DNA of 64,000 nucleotides from JAGXRK01 sp963804005 (GTDB lineage Bacteria > Bacteroidota > Ignavibacteria > Ignavibacteriales > Ignavibacteriaceae), in NCBI GenBank assembly GCA_963804005.1, contig CAWDOP010000019.1:69949-133948 (forward strand). The letters run 5' to 3'. A program made the position numbers and the translations under genes. Shown piece by piece: positions 7,834-16,887 of this stretch (the first letter of the stretch is position 1; each line of letters begins with the position of its first letter). The notes beneath the pieces are model-generated. The model did no database searches. It saw only the letters and a program-made list of their open reading frames with translations, and was not told the DNA's origin.

Positions 7834-8223
7834 TTACGGTTTTCCCGGAAATGATTCCACAAACTTTATTTTAATATCGGGAAACGATTCGACTATTTGC
7901 ACTTTAAGATCCGGGAAAGAACTTACTATTTGCCATTTGCCGCATTCATCGGGAAACGATTCTACAATTTTAATTTTTAAATCAGGAAAAGCATCAACAA
8001 CCATGATTTTAATATCGGGAAATGAAGTTACAAACTGGATTTTACCATAGAGCCTCATTCCGTTGAACTTACAGTCTTCATCAATAATTGAAATAGATTT
8101 TTTTGAGACAGGTTCATGCTTTGCTCGTCCTGAAGTCAGGATGGAAATCGAAACAGAAACCACAATAAAGAACAGTGCAATATAAAGCGAGCTTCTGATA
8201 ATATTTTTCTTGTCCTGTTTCAT
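7834..8223 (-). CDS. Membrane-anchored 7(1) septoil-knot domain protein (probable)
   Basis: A 129-residue protein with a hydrophobic anchor at about residues 10-30, then a short linker and a repetitive C-terminal domain (about 58-127). The domain consists of six beta-strand units containing Phe-Pro at residues 68, 79, 90, 103, 114 and 125, that is spacings of 11, 11, 13, 11 and 11. Typical units read IVESFPDLKVQ. A two-residue insert (around CGKW, 94-97) splits the six into three plus three. This pattern matches, from memory, the 7(1) septoil knot family (Septknot). Function unknown; palindromic repeats flank the gene on both sides. Confidence 0.7.
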   Translation of the reverse strand: MKQDKKNIIRSSLYIALFFIVVSVSISILTSGRAKHEPVSKKSISIIDEDCKFNGMRLYGKIQFVTSFPDIKIMVVDAFPDLKIKIVESFPDECGKWQIVSSFPDLKVQIVESFPDIKIKFVESFPGKP

Positions 8224-8237
8224 AAAAAGTCTATATT

Positions 8238-8332
8238 GTCATTTCGATGGAGTCCGTGATTAAACGGACGACTGAGAAATCTAAGGGCGGTGTTCAAGAT
8301 TTCTCCTCCCGACTTGTCGTGGTCGAAATGAC
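8238..8332. repeat. 95-bp inverted-repeat element
   Basis: The ends are perfect inverted repeats, GTCATTTCGA at 8238-8247 and TCGAAATGAC at 8323-8332. Inside, GAGAAATCT and AGATTTCTC face each other. This is the common Bacteroidota-type intergenic element with no coding capacity. It lies between hutU and the knot-protein gene. Confidence 0.7.
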
Positions 8333-8363
8333 ATTCATAATCTTATGCTAACATTTATTTAAT

Positions 8364-10022
8364 TTATTTCATCATTGGAATTTTGACATTCCATTTTTTT
8401 GCATTCTCGATTGCCTGTTCGTAACCGGCATCTGCGTGGCGCATAATGCCCATACCAGGATCATATGTAAGAACACGTTCCAATCGCTCGTCTGCTTCTT
8501 TTGTGCCGTCAGCAACTACAACCATTCCTGCGTGAATTGATTTACCAATTCCAACCCCACCGCCGTGATGCACAGAAACCCAGCTCGCACCTCCGATAGC
8601 ATTTAATAATGCATTAAGAATAGGCCAATCTGCAATTGCATCACTGCCATCAATCATTCCTTCAGTTTCTCTGTTAGGTGAAGCAACAGATCCGCAATCA
8701 AGATGGTCTCTTCCGATAACGATTGGTGCCTTAACTTTTCCGTCAGCAACAAGCTGGTTAAAAATCTTTCCCATCTTTGCACGCTCTCCATACCCTAGCC
8801 AGCAAATACGTGCAGGCAATCCTTGAAAATGCACTTTCTTTTGTGCCATATCGATCCAGTTGAGTAAAAGTATGTTATTCGGAAAAGTTTCTTTCACAGC
8901 CTGATCGGTTACATAAATGTCATTGGGATCACCGCTTAATGCAGCCCAACGGAATGGACCTTTTCCATCACAAAAAAGAGGACGAATAAATTCAGGAACA
9001 AATCCGGGAATATCGAATGCATTGGATAAACCATTTTCTTTTGCTTCGCCGCGGATGTTATTCCCATAATCAAAAACTATTGAGCCGCGTTTTTTAAATT
9101 CTAACATTGCTTCAACATGCTTTACAACTGTTTTACGTGAAAGAGAAATATATTTTTCAGGATTAGATTTTCTTAAATCAAGCGCTTCTTCAAAACTAAT
9201 TCCCATTGGAACGTAACCATTTAACATATCATGAGCGGAAGTTTGATCGGTTACAACATCAGGAATAATTCCACGCTTTAAAATCTCATGATGAACTTCG
9301 CCGGCATTACCAACCAAACCAACTGAAATTGCTTCACCTTTTGTTTTTGCATCTAAAACAATTTTTAATGCTTCATCAAGACTATCCGTAATTACATCAG
9401 TATAGCCTGTATCAATTCTTTTTTGAATTCTTGAACGATCAACATCAACCCCAAGAAAAGCGGCACCATTAAATGTAGCAGCAAGTGGTTGAGCGCCACC
9501 CATTCCACCTAAACCCGCAGTTAAAACAAACCTGCCTTTTAGTGAGCCGCCAAAATACTTTTTAGCAGCTTCTGCAAATGTTTCGTAAGTGCCCTGTAGA
9601 ATTCCTTGAGTGCCGATATAGATCCAGCTTCCTGCGGTCATTTGTCCGTACATTGTTAAACCGAGCTGTTCAAGTCTGCGGAACTCATCCCATGTAGCCC
9701 AATCTGGAACGAGCATTGAGTTTGAAATTATAACTCGTGGTGCATTTGTATGTGTTTTAAAAATTCCAACAGGTTTACCCGATTGGACTAAAAGTGTTTC
9801 ATCATTTTCTAAGTTCTTCAGCGAATTTATAATTGCTTCGTAAGCATCCCAATTTCGAGCAGCTTTTCCACTTCCGCCGTATACAATTAGTTCTGCAGGA
9901 TTTTCCGCGACATCGGGATGAAGATTATTCATAAGCATACGCATTGCAGCTTCCTGAGTCCATCCTTTGCAGGAAATATTTACACCGGTAGGAGCTTTAA
10001 TTATTTTATTTTCACGCATCAT
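8364..10022 (-). CDS. hutU: Urocanate hydratase
   Basis: Converts urocanate to imidazolonepropionate in histidine breakdown, using tightly bound NAD+ as an electrophile. The 552 residues are full length. Motifs include YGGSGKAARNWDAYEAI, the NAD-binding AGLGGMGGAQP (about 169-179), PARICWLGYGERAK with the catalytic cysteine near 407, and IGRDHLDCGSVASPNRETE. It is transcribed leftwards behind the adenosine deaminase and a small unknown gene. hutH, hutI and hutG are not in this window. The start is MMREN at 10022 (the second Met is equally possible), with GAGG upstream. Confidence 0.96.
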   Translation of the reverse strand: MMRENKIIKAPTGVNISCKGWTQEAAMRMLMNNLHPDVAENPAELIVYGGSGKAARNWDAYEAIINSLKNLENDETLLVQSGKPVGIFKTHTNAPRVIISNSMLVPDWATWDEFRRLEQLGLTMYGQMTAGSWIYIGTQGILQGTYETFAEAAKKYFGGSLKGRFVLTAGLGGMGGAQPLAATFNGAAFLGVDVDRSRIQKRIDTGYTDVITDSLDEALKIVLDAKTKGEAISVGLVGNAGEVHHEILKRGIIPDVVTDQTSAHDMLNGYVPMGISFEEALDLRKSNPEKYISLSRKTVVKHVEAMLEFKKRGSIVFDYGNNIRGEAKENGLSNAFDIPGFVPEFIRPLFCDGKGPFRWAALSGDPNDIYVTDQAVKETFPNNILLLNWIDMAQKKVHFQGLPARICWLGYGERAKMGKIFNQLVADGKVKAPIVIGRDHLDCGSVASPNRETEGMIDGSDAIADWPILNALLNAIGGASWVSVHHGGGVGIGKSIHAGMVVVADGTKEADERLERVLTYDPGMGIMRHADAGYEQAIENAKKWNVKIPMMK

Positions 10023-10031
10023 ATTATTTTC

Positions 10032-10367
10032 TTATCCTCTGAAATGCTTTTCAAGTGTATTATTGTATTGAGTTAACATTGATTTGTAAAACCATTTTTT
10101 AATAAACCAGGCTTTTTCCATACCTTTTTTTATGAACTTAATATTTTCTTCAAGTTGATGTGTTAATCTCGTTTTTTCATCTTTTGTAAGCTTTACAGGA
10201 TTTGCATCCGAACTTAGCTTCTCAATTATTGAATTAAATGCACGTTCCTCTGCATAAAGTCTTTTATCTCCTGCAATCTGTTTTATAGCTTGTTTGCAGT
10301 AGGTAATAAGAAGTTTTTTTTCGTTCTTATCAAATTCAAAATTATAATTTTGGAATAATTTTTTCAT
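10032..10367 (-). CDS. Small all-helical protein of unknown function
   Basis: A lysine-rich protein of 111 residues that I do not recognise. It has no signal peptide or membrane segment, is predicted mostly alpha-helical, and has alternating charged stretches (KLTKDEKTRLTHQLEENIK). I chose the ATG at 10367 (MKKLFQNYNF), five codons inside the longest frame, because AAAGGAG lies directly upstream. It overlaps the end of the adenosine deaminase gene by 26 bases and precedes hutU by 9 bases, so the three genes are probably co-transcribed and coupled. Confidence 0.7.
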   Translation of the reverse strand: MKKLFQNYNFEFDKNEKKLLITYCKQAIKQIAGDKRLYAEERAFNSIIEKLSSDANPVKLTKDEKTRLTHQLEENIKFIKKGMEKAWFIKKWFYKSMLTQYNNTLEKHFRG

Positions 10368-11466
10368 TTTCTCCTTTAACATTATTAAACGATAATATTT
10401 TTTCTCTCATTTTTTGATAACCAGGTTTGATTACATTATAAATGTAATGTAGTCTTTCTTTGTAAGGAATAAAAGCTGATTTCATTGAGTTAAGTGTAAT
10501 CTTTTCAAAATCCTCAAAGTTTAAATTGAAGTATTCAATAGCTGTTAAAAATTCCTTTGTCATCGTTGTGTCACTCATCAACCTGTCATCAGTGTTTAGA
10601 GTAACTCGGAATTTTTCTTTATACAAAATTCCGAAAGGATGATTTTCTATTTTGTCAATTGCGCCTGTATGAACATTGGAAAGCAGACATATTTCTAGGG
10701 GAATTCTTTTATCTAAAACATATTGAGCAAGTTCACCAAAACTTATTACGTTGCCATCAGAATCCAAAACAATATCTTCGAGCAATCTAGTTGCATGTCC
10801 TATGCGATGAGCACCGCACCATTGTATAGCCTGCCAAATTGAATCTTTACCAAATGCTTCACCGGCATGTACGGTAATATTGAAGTTTGCTCTCTGAATG
10901 TATTGAAAAGCTTCTATGTGTTTTTTGGGAGGATAGCCTCCTTCTTCACCGGCAAGATCAAAACCAACCACGCCATCATTTCGGAAATTCACGGCAAGCT
11001 CTGCGATATCTAAAGTATCTTTCATATTACGCATTCCACAAAGAATTACTCCAAAGCCAACCCCGAATTCCTTTTTGCCTCTCTCTAATCCGGTAAGGAC
11101 GGCATTAACAGAATCTTCGTAATACATTCCTTTCATCCTGTGGTAAACCGGGGCAAATCTTGTTTCAACATAAACAACACCATCATTGTGCATATCTTCA
11201 ATCATTTCATATGCAACACGTTCAAGACCTTCTTTAGTTTGCATTACCGCAATAGTATGTTCAAATCCTTGAAGATATTCAACAAGATTTCCTTTATTAG
11301 CCCCACGATGGAACCATTTTCCGAGCTCTCCAGCATCTTTTGTAGGAAGTTTTCTATATTTTGCATCATCAGCCAACTCTATTATTGTTTGTGGACGCAA
11401 TCCTCCATCAAGATGATCGTGCAAAAGAACTTTGGGAACTGAGCGAATAACTTTTTCGGTAGTCAA
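10342..11466 (-). CDS. add: Adenosine deaminase
   Basis: Zinc-dependent hydrolase converting adenosine to inosine in purine salvage. The 374 residues carry the family metal and substrate motifs: HDHLDGG (residues 16-22), GVVGFDLAGEEGGYPP, VHAGE, RIGHATRLL and LNTDDRLMSDT. The length is slightly above the usual 330-350, with an extra C-terminal stretch of low similarity. First gene of a leftward cluster with a small unknown gene and hutU. Some homologues deaminate other nucleoside derivatives, but the residues here fit classical adenosine deaminase. Confidence 0.92.
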   Translation of the reverse strand: MTTEKVIRSVPKVLLHDHLDGGLRPQTIIELADDAKYRKLPTKDAGELGKWFHRGANKGNLVEYLQGFEHTIAVMQTKEGLERVAYEMIEDMHNDGVVYVETRFAPVYHRMKGMYYEDSVNAVLTGLERGKKEFGVGFGVILCGMRNMKDTLDIAELAVNFRNDGVVGFDLAGEEGGYPPKKHIEAFQYIQRANFNITVHAGEAFGKDSIWQAIQWCGAHRIGHATRLLEDIVLDSDGNVISFGELAQYVLDKRIPLEICLLSNVHTGAIDKIENHPFGILYKEKFRVTLNTDDRLMSDTTMTKEFLTAIEYFNLNFEDFEKITLNSMKSAFIPYKERLHYIYNVIKPGYQKMREKILSFNNVKGENEKIIPKL

Positions 11467-11544
11467 AATAACCTCGATTTTATTCCGAAAATTATCCTTT
11501 TAGTGTCCTAAAATCAATTTATAGTTATTGTTAAAAAAATCTAT

Positions 11545-11580
11545 ACTTATTTAGAAAATAATGTATTATTTTTACGTTTG
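11545..11580 (+). promoter_or_regulatory. Possible Bacteroidota-type promoter
   Basis: TACGTTTG at 11573-11580 fits the Bacteroidota -7 consensus TAnnTTTG. The expected upstream TTG-type element is weak (TTAG near 11551). It would drive the TPR lipoprotein gene at 11648, leaving a 5' UTR of about 60 bases ending in a CGGAGAAAG ribosome binding site. Tentative. Confidence 0.3.
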
Positions 11581-11647
11581 AATTTGAACTCTATATTCAG
11601 AAGTTTAAGTACATTATTAAGCAATAAACGTATAAATCGGAGAAAGA

Positions 11648-12796
11648 ATGAAACATTACAAACTTTTCGTTGCAACAGCTGTATTATTAGGTTTATTTTT
11701 CAGCGGTTATCAATGCTCATCAACAGAGCTAACAAGTGCAAAGCTATACATTCAGCAAAAGAACTATGATAAAGCAATTGAAGTTTTGCAGAAAGAAATT
11801 GACAAAAATCCTCAGAGTGATGAAGGTATATATCTTCTTGGCTATGTGAACGGAGAAAAAGGTAATTACAAGGAAATGGTTGATGCTTATAACAGATCAC
11901 TTGGCATAAGTAAAAAATTCGAAAAAGAAATTACTGATTCAAAAAAATATTTCTGGGCTACAACTTTTAATCGCGGAGTGAATATTTTCCAAAAAGGAAA
12001 TAGAGCTACTGATCCAGATAGTATGACTGTTCTTTATGATATGGCAATTAGTGATTTTAAATCCGCAATTATGATTGAACCTGACTCAGCAGATAATTAC
12101 AAAAATCTTGCATTTGTTCAGCTGAGCAAAGGAGATAATGATGAAGCTATTCCACAATTGGAAAAATTAATTGAGCTTGAAAACTCAGTTGAAGGCTACC
12201 GATTCTTGGGTGAGATTTATTTGGTAAAAGGCATTAATCTTAATAGTCAGGAAAAAAAAGCTGAAGCAAAAGAAAATTTTGAAAAGGCAGCAGATATACT
12301 TAAAAAAGGAAACCAACTTTATCCCGATGATCAAGAGATATCTCTTTCTCTTTCTAACGCATTAATTAATCTTGATAAACCCGGTGAAGCAGTAGGCTTA
12401 TTCAAAAAAGCCGTTGAGAAAAATCCTGAAGATAAATATAACAGATATAATTATGGTGTAGTTCTTCTTAGTGTTGATGACTATGAAACTGCTGAACAGC
12501 AATTCTTGAAGGCATTGGAACTAGATCCTGAATATAACAACGCAATTTTTAACCTTGGCGTTACTTATTTGAAATGGGGAGCTTACATTAATAAAAAAGC
12601 CGAAGAAGAAGGAAAAATGACTACTGAATATAAGGTGAAATACGAAAAAGCTTTACCTTATCTTGAAAAAGCAGTTGAGATGGAAGGTTCTGAAGATGCT
12701 AATATTTGGGAAACGTTAGGTAAAGTTTATTCTGTTCTTGGTATGCAGGAAGATGCAACAAATGCATTTAATAAAGCTGATGAATTAAGAAAATAA
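11648..12796 (+). CDS. Tetratricopeptide-repeat envelope protein
   Basis: A 382-residue protein with an N-terminal signal segment (about 1-22) ending in SGYQCSS. The cysteine suggests a lipoprotein, although the lipobox is not canonical (GYQC). The rest is a string of TPR units, for example NYDKAIEVLQKEIDKNP and YETAEQQFLKALELDPEYNNAIFNLG, covering about residues 30-380. TPR domains are protein-interaction scaffolds, so no specific function follows. It is followed 10 bases after its stop by a DUF3467 gene, probably in one transcript. Confidence 0.8.
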   Translation: MKHYKLFVATAVLLGLFFSGYQCSSTELTSAKLYIQQKNYDKAIEVLQKEIDKNPQSDEGIYLLGYVNGEKGNYKEMVDAYNRSLGISKKFEKEITDSKKYFWATTFNRGVNIFQKGNRATDPDSMTVLYDMAISDFKSAIMIEPDSADNYKNLAFVQLSKGDNDEAIPQLEKLIELENSVEGYRFLGEIYLVKGINLNSQEKKAEAKENFEKAADILKKGNQLYPDDQEISLSLSNALINLDKPGEAVGLFKKAVEKNPEDKYNRYNYGVVLLSVDDYETAEQQFLKALELDPEYNNAIFNLGVTYLKWGAYINKKAEEEGKMTTEYKVKYEKALPYLEKAVEMEGSEDANIWETLGKVYSVLGMQEDATNAFNKADELRK

Positions 12797-12806
12797 AAAG
12801 ATTAAT

Positions 12807-13136
12807 ATGAGTCAAACTAAAATTCCGCCTCAGGGGCAGCAGATAAATATTGAGATTGGTGAAAAGGAAGCAGAAGGAATTTATTCCAACCTTGCTATCA
12901 TTTCTCATTCTCCTGCTGAGTTTGTAATTGATTTTACGCGTGTTGTTCCCGGAGTTCCTAAAGCTAAAGTTCACGCAAGAATTATTACTACACCTCAGCA
13001 TGCAAAGATGCTTTTAAAGGCTCTTAAAGAAAACATCGATAAGTTCGAAGCAAAATTTGGTGAAGTTAAAATTGAGAGTCAGCCGAATCAACACTTTGGA
13101 TTTGTTCCCCCAAAACCGGATGAAAAAGTGAATTAG
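12807..13136 (+). CDS. DUF3467 family protein
   Basis: Small cytoplasmic protein of 109 residues. The sequence (EAEGIYSNLAIISHSPAEFVIDF, then a segment with PQHAKMLLKALKENIDKFE) matches the DUF3467 family as I know it. The family is widespread in Bacteroidota and other phyla and has no assigned function. No catalytic motif is evident. It follows a TPR protein and is closed by a strong terminator, so the two form a short operon. Confidence 0.85.
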   Translation: MSQTKIPPQGQQINIEIGEKEAEGIYSNLAIISHSPAEFVIDFTRVVPGVPKAKVHARIITTPQHAKMLLKALKENIDKFEAKFGEVKIESQPNQHFGFVPPKPDEKVN

Positions 13137-13157
13137 AAGTTTAGTTAATAATTTCCA

Positions 13158-13197
13158 AAAGGCTGTGCGGCATTGCTATCACAGCCTTTTCTTTTTT
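13158..13197 (+). terminator. Rho-independent terminator after the DUF3467 gene
   Basis: A 10-bp stem (AAAGGCTGTG / CACAGCCTTT) with a 12-base loop is followed by TTTCTTTTTT. It ends the rightward TPR-DUF3467 transcript. Confidence 0.9.
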
Positions 13198-13303
13198 AAA
13201 AAATATCTTGAGTGTTTACTTTGTTCTTAATACGTATTGCTTAGAATAAAAGGTTGTATTTATATTGAAGTTATAGAGGTAGTGGTGTATTAACTTGGAC
13301 TTG

Positions 13304-14389
13304 CTATAATCTTGAACGCAAAACATTATAAACTGCTCCGGCAAGAAAGATAAGATTTGCTAACCAGGCAGTTAAAAGGGGATCCAGAGCACCGTTTTTA
13401 CCAAAAGCCTGGCTGACCTTCATAAAAACCAAATAGAGGAAAGTGACAAGAATATTTATTCCCACTTGGGCAGCTATTCCGCCTTTTCTTTTGTTGGCTG
13501 AGATAGGTAAACCGAAAAGAACTACGATTAAAGGAGTGACTGCAAATGCAAATCGTGAGTGATATTCAATCAGAGTTGGCGTAGGATCATTACCGGCTCT
13601 GCGTTGAGAATCAATCATTTCCTTAAGTTCAACTAGATTCATTTCTGCAATTTTTTGCTGCTTCTTTAAAAGATCATCCGGAGAGAAATTAAGATTATCA
13701 ATCTCAAGAGATGCAAAATAATTAGCTTTCTGTCCTTCAGAAAAAGATCTTTTAACTCCATCTTTAGCTACCCAGACACTTTTTGTAGTATCATAAACTA
13801 ATCTTGTAGCATCAATTCTCTCTGTCATTTTTGTAATATCATTAGAATCGAACTCCTGAATACTTACACGATTAGCCTGATCAATATTATTATCAAAATA
13901 TGAAATACTAACAATCCTTGTCTTCGTATCCTGAAAATAGATATTACTTCCTGTGAAGCTGAGATTTTTTTTAAGATAAACTTGCTCAATATTTATTTTA
14001 ATTTTATTAGCCGATGGGACAACGTATCCACCAAAATAAATTGATAAAACTGTAATAAAGAAAGTAGTTACAAGAAATGGAGCCATAAAACGATAGAGAC
14101 TTACTCCACTAGCTTTAATTGCGGTCAGTTCACTTAGATTAGCAGCCTTCCCGGCAGTAAACAAAGCCGCAAATAAAACTGCTACCGGTGTCATCAGTTT
14201 TATCATTTCCGGGGCAAAGACAAAGTAATAATGAAATATTTGTAACGCCGGTACATTCTGATCAATAAAATCATCAAGATTTTCCATTGCATCAATTACA
14301 ACAAATATTAATGTGAATGCAAGAAGACCAAACAGCACAGTTTGTAGAAACTGTTTAATAAGGTATTTGTCAAGAATTTTGATTTTCAC
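13304..14389 (-). CDS. LptF/LptG-family lipopolysaccharide export permease
   Basis: Inner-membrane subunit of the LPS transport ABC exporter. The 361 residues have the family layout: two or three N-terminal membrane helices (about 10-35, 55-80, 95-125), a periplasmic beta-jellyroll region (about 130-260), and three C-terminal helices (about 270-355). YjgP/YjgQ blocks are visible: LDKYLIKQFLQTVLFGLLAF, and VLFAALFTAGKAANLSELTAIKASG split across the second helix. It overlaps the upstream permease gene by 20 bases. I cannot assign F or G securely. LptB and the Lpt bridge proteins are not in the window. Confidence 0.88.
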   Translation of the reverse strand: MKIKILDKYLIKQFLQTVLFGLLAFTLIFVVIDAMENLDDFIDQNVPALQIFHYYFVFAPEMIKLMTPVAVLFAALFTAGKAANLSELTAIKASGVSLYRFMAPFLVTTFFITVLSIYFGGYVVPSANKIKINIEQVYLKKNLSFTGSNIYFQDTKTRIVSISYFDNNIDQANRVSIQEFDSNDITKMTERIDATRLVYDTTKSVWVAKDGVKRSFSEGQKANYFASLEIDNLNFSPDDLLKKQQKIAEMNLVELKEMIDSQRRAGNDPTPTLIEYHSRFAFAVTPLIVVLFGLPISANKRKGGIAAQVGINILVTFLYLVFMKVSQAFGKNGALDPLLTAWLANLIFLAGAVYNVLRSRL

Positions 14390-15749
14390 TGTTGGGCTCT
14401 TTTTGACTGAAGAATTTCGGAATGTATTTTTTTATAAAATCGAAACTGATTGTTGTTAATTCTCTGTTTGTTTTGATAGTTAATATAATTCCCGCTGTTG
14501 TTAAAACAATGTTAGCTGCCCACATACCAATAAATGGTGAAAAGAATCCTCTTTCTGCTAATTTCTCCCCACCGATTAAGAATGCCCAATAAAGAAGAAA
14601 GAAAAATAAACTAATACTTGCGGCTGTTCCGAATCCACCTTTTCTTACCATCACACCGAGCGGAGCGCCAATAAGAATAAAAACAATACATGCAGCCGGT
14701 AGTGCATATTTTTTATAAACTTCAACTTCATACTTTTCAATTTCACGTTCTTGCCATTCAATACGTTTGTAAGTTGAATTTACAATATTTTTTGCTGTTT
14801 TGATTTTCTCAAGAGATCTAATGTAAACTACGTCCGGTGATATTAGTTTTACGTCTCCGCCCGCTCTAAAAGGAGGAATTTGCCCATTAAACATATACTT
14901 ATCAACTTCTGCATAAAGTGAAGTAAGAATTTCAGCTTTTTGAACTATTAAACTGTCGATAACATAATTCATATCTTCAACACTCATTTCTCTTTCTCCA
15001 CGCGTTGCAATACCTGATTGCCTGAATGAAAATTGTTCAGCATCCATTGTTATTCGATGTCTGCTAAACTCAAGCTTCCTGTACATAGAAGTATTTTGAA
15101 TTTCAGATTCGTGGATTTCTCCATTAGTAAGATCCATCATCAGTTTCGTTCTGTCTTCCGAAAAGAAAATTTTACCTTCCTCAGCAGTTACAACATTTAT
15201 TTTTGAAGGATTCGAGTAATCATAAATTGTCACATCAAAAAGCTTATTTTCTTTTTGATCCATTTGTCTGGAAAGAATAGCGTAATTATAAACTTCCTGA
15301 GAGAAAACGCCAGGTTCAAGAGATAAAGTGGGTTTCTTTTGTGAAATATCCTGCATCAGCATTTTAGCCTGATGATTGGCATCGGGAAGTACTTCATTAT
15401 TAAATTCAAATAAAAGAAATGCAACAACAATACTTGCAGCAAGAGCAGGAATCATCATTTTGTATAAACTAATGCCGGATGATTTCATTATTGTTACTTC
15501 GTTATTCTGCGACATATTTCCATAAGCCATCAATGTAGCGACTAATGTGGACATCGGAACAACAAGAACGAACATCCAGGATAAATTAAAAACCACTAAT
15601 TGGACTATTGTCCAAATATCCAAACCTTTTCCTACCAACCTATCTGCAAATTTCATCAGAAACTGAAGTAAAAAAATGCACATTAAGGTTACATTGGCAA
15701 AAAGGAAAGGAATAAAATGGTTTTTTAATATGTATCTGGTTAAAATCAT
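14370..15749 (-). CDS. LptF/LptG-family permease, long form
   Basis: Partner permease of the LPS exporter, 459 residues. It begins MILTRYILKNHFIPFLFAN, has VPMSTLVATLMAYGNMSQNNE and MKSSGISLYKMMIPAL in the N-terminal membrane block, and ends with helices near residues 340-425. The periplasmic region (about 130-335) is about 100 residues longer than in the neighbouring copy, and contains a helical insert with YNVIDSLIVQKAEIL-like text. The two genes overlap, consistent with a heterodimeric transporter. Transcribed leftwards from a promoter in the 109-base gap before 15859. Confidence 0.88.
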   Translation of the reverse strand: MILTRYILKNHFIPFLFANVTLMCIFLLQFLMKFADRLVGKGLDIWTIVQLVVFNLSWMFVLVVPMSTLVATLMAYGNMSQNNEVTIMKSSGISLYKMMIPALAASIVVAFLLFEFNNEVLPDANHQAKMLMQDISQKKPTLSLEPGVFSQEVYNYAILSRQMDQKENKLFDVTIYDYSNPSKINVVTAEEGKIFFSEDRTKLMMDLTNGEIHESEIQNTSMYRKLEFSRHRITMDAEQFSFRQSGIATRGEREMSVEDMNYVIDSLIVQKAEILTSLYAEVDKYMFNGQIPPFRAGGDVKLISPDVVYIRSLEKIKTAKNIVNSTYKRIEWQEREIEKYEVEVYKKYALPAACIVFILIGAPLGVMVRKGGFGTAASISLFFFLLYWAFLIGGEKLAERGFFSPFIGMWAANIVLTTAGIILTIKTNRELTTISFDFIKKYIPKFFSQKEPNSENQNS

Positions 15750-15858
15750 TTGACGAATATAATAACCGTTTAATAGTTTAACAATAAAAATAATTCAAGA
15801 TTTAAGGATAAGAATTCTTATATTTCATATGTGAAATTTACAGAATTAACTGGTTCAA

Positions 15859-16887
15859 ATGCTAAGTAGACTTTATTGCACAATTCTCGTTCATTTTTTA
15901 TTTTTTAATGGTCTTGTTCAATCTCAAAGTATTGAATCAGTCAGAGATATTGCCTATCCGAATTGGTTAAAATCAGAAGATTACCGCACAGATCAAACCT
16001 CTGGAATTGCTTTTGTAAATTCTCAAAGTTGTAAGAAAACTTTTATTCTTGCTGATGATCTTGGTTCGCTTCATAGATTTGTTATTCTTGAAGACAGCAT
16101 CTTTAAATTTTATCCGATTCGTTTTAGTCAACAGGTTATCGAATACTTAAAAGATTTCCCTAAGCTTGATTTTGAAGAGATTGTCTATGACAGATATGAA
16201 GATAAATTCTATCTTTCAATTGAAGGCAATACAGAAGCTTATGCTGATTGGGTTGGCATTTATGAAATAAAATTCAATGTTTCAATTGATACGTTGGTTA
16301 AGATTCAAAAAATCAATTTTCACCCGGAAGAGCAATTTCTTAAATATACTGCGTGGAATATTGGTTATGAAGGTTTAGGTGTTGATTCGAGATATTTTTA
16401 TCTGGGCTTAGAAGGTTTTTTAAATGGAAAAACTTTTACTGATAGTACAGTTCTTTTTATAGCAGATAAAAGTTCAAAAGAAATAATTAAAGAAATAGGC
16501 ACAAAACAACTTGGAATTGGTTCAATAACTGGGTTATTTTGTGATAAAGATATATCATTATGGTTGTTAGACAGAAATAACTTAAAAATATTTCATCTGG
16601 AATTTGATGATGAATTAAATATTAAGTCATTAATTTCATTTAACTTTGAACCCATAATTCCAAATTATACGAATCTTAATTATGTTGGCTCGTATGAATC
16701 CATAACAATGGATGAGGAAGAAAATATTTATATTATTGATGATCCTTGGCGTCAGTTTTTTGTGCCGCCGGAAAACATTCTTTCACAACTTGATGAAAAA
16801 ACAATAGATAATTTTAAAAAACATATCCCTATAATTGATAGGTTAAAAATAAAAACTAAAGGAGCTAAGTGTGGACCGGGTAATTAA
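15859..16887 (+). CDS. Secreted protein, probable beta-propeller (esterase-like phytase/SdiA-regulated type)
   Basis: A 342-residue protein with an N-terminal signal peptide (MLSRLYCTILVHFLFF, cleavage likely after VQSQ). The body has repeated WD/propeller-like beta segments, for example TSGIAFVNSQ, DFEEIVYDRYEDKFYLSIEGN, YEGLGVDSRYFYLGLEGF and YESITMDEEENIYIIDD. This spacing suggests a five- or six-bladed propeller of the SdiA-regulated or phytase-like kind. I do not recognise a specific family, and no enzymatic residue is evident. It overlaps the next gene (M20 peptidase) by 17 bases. Confidence 0.6.
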   Translation: MLSRLYCTILVHFLFFNGLVQSQSIESVRDIAYPNWLKSEDYRTDQTSGIAFVNSQSCKKTFILADDLGSLHRFVILEDSIFKFYPIRFSQQVIEYLKDFPKLDFEEIVYDRYEDKFYLSIEGNTEAYADWVGIYEIKFNVSIDTLVKIQKINFHPEEQFLKYTAWNIGYEGLGVDSRYFYLGLEGFLNGKTFTDSTVLFIADKSSKEIIKEIGTKQLGIGSITGLFCDKDISLWLLDRNNLKIFHLEFDDELNIKSLISFNFEPIIPNYTNLNYVGSYESITMDEEENIYIIDDPWRQFFVPPENILSQLDEKTIDNFKKHIPIIDRLKIKTKGAKCGPGN

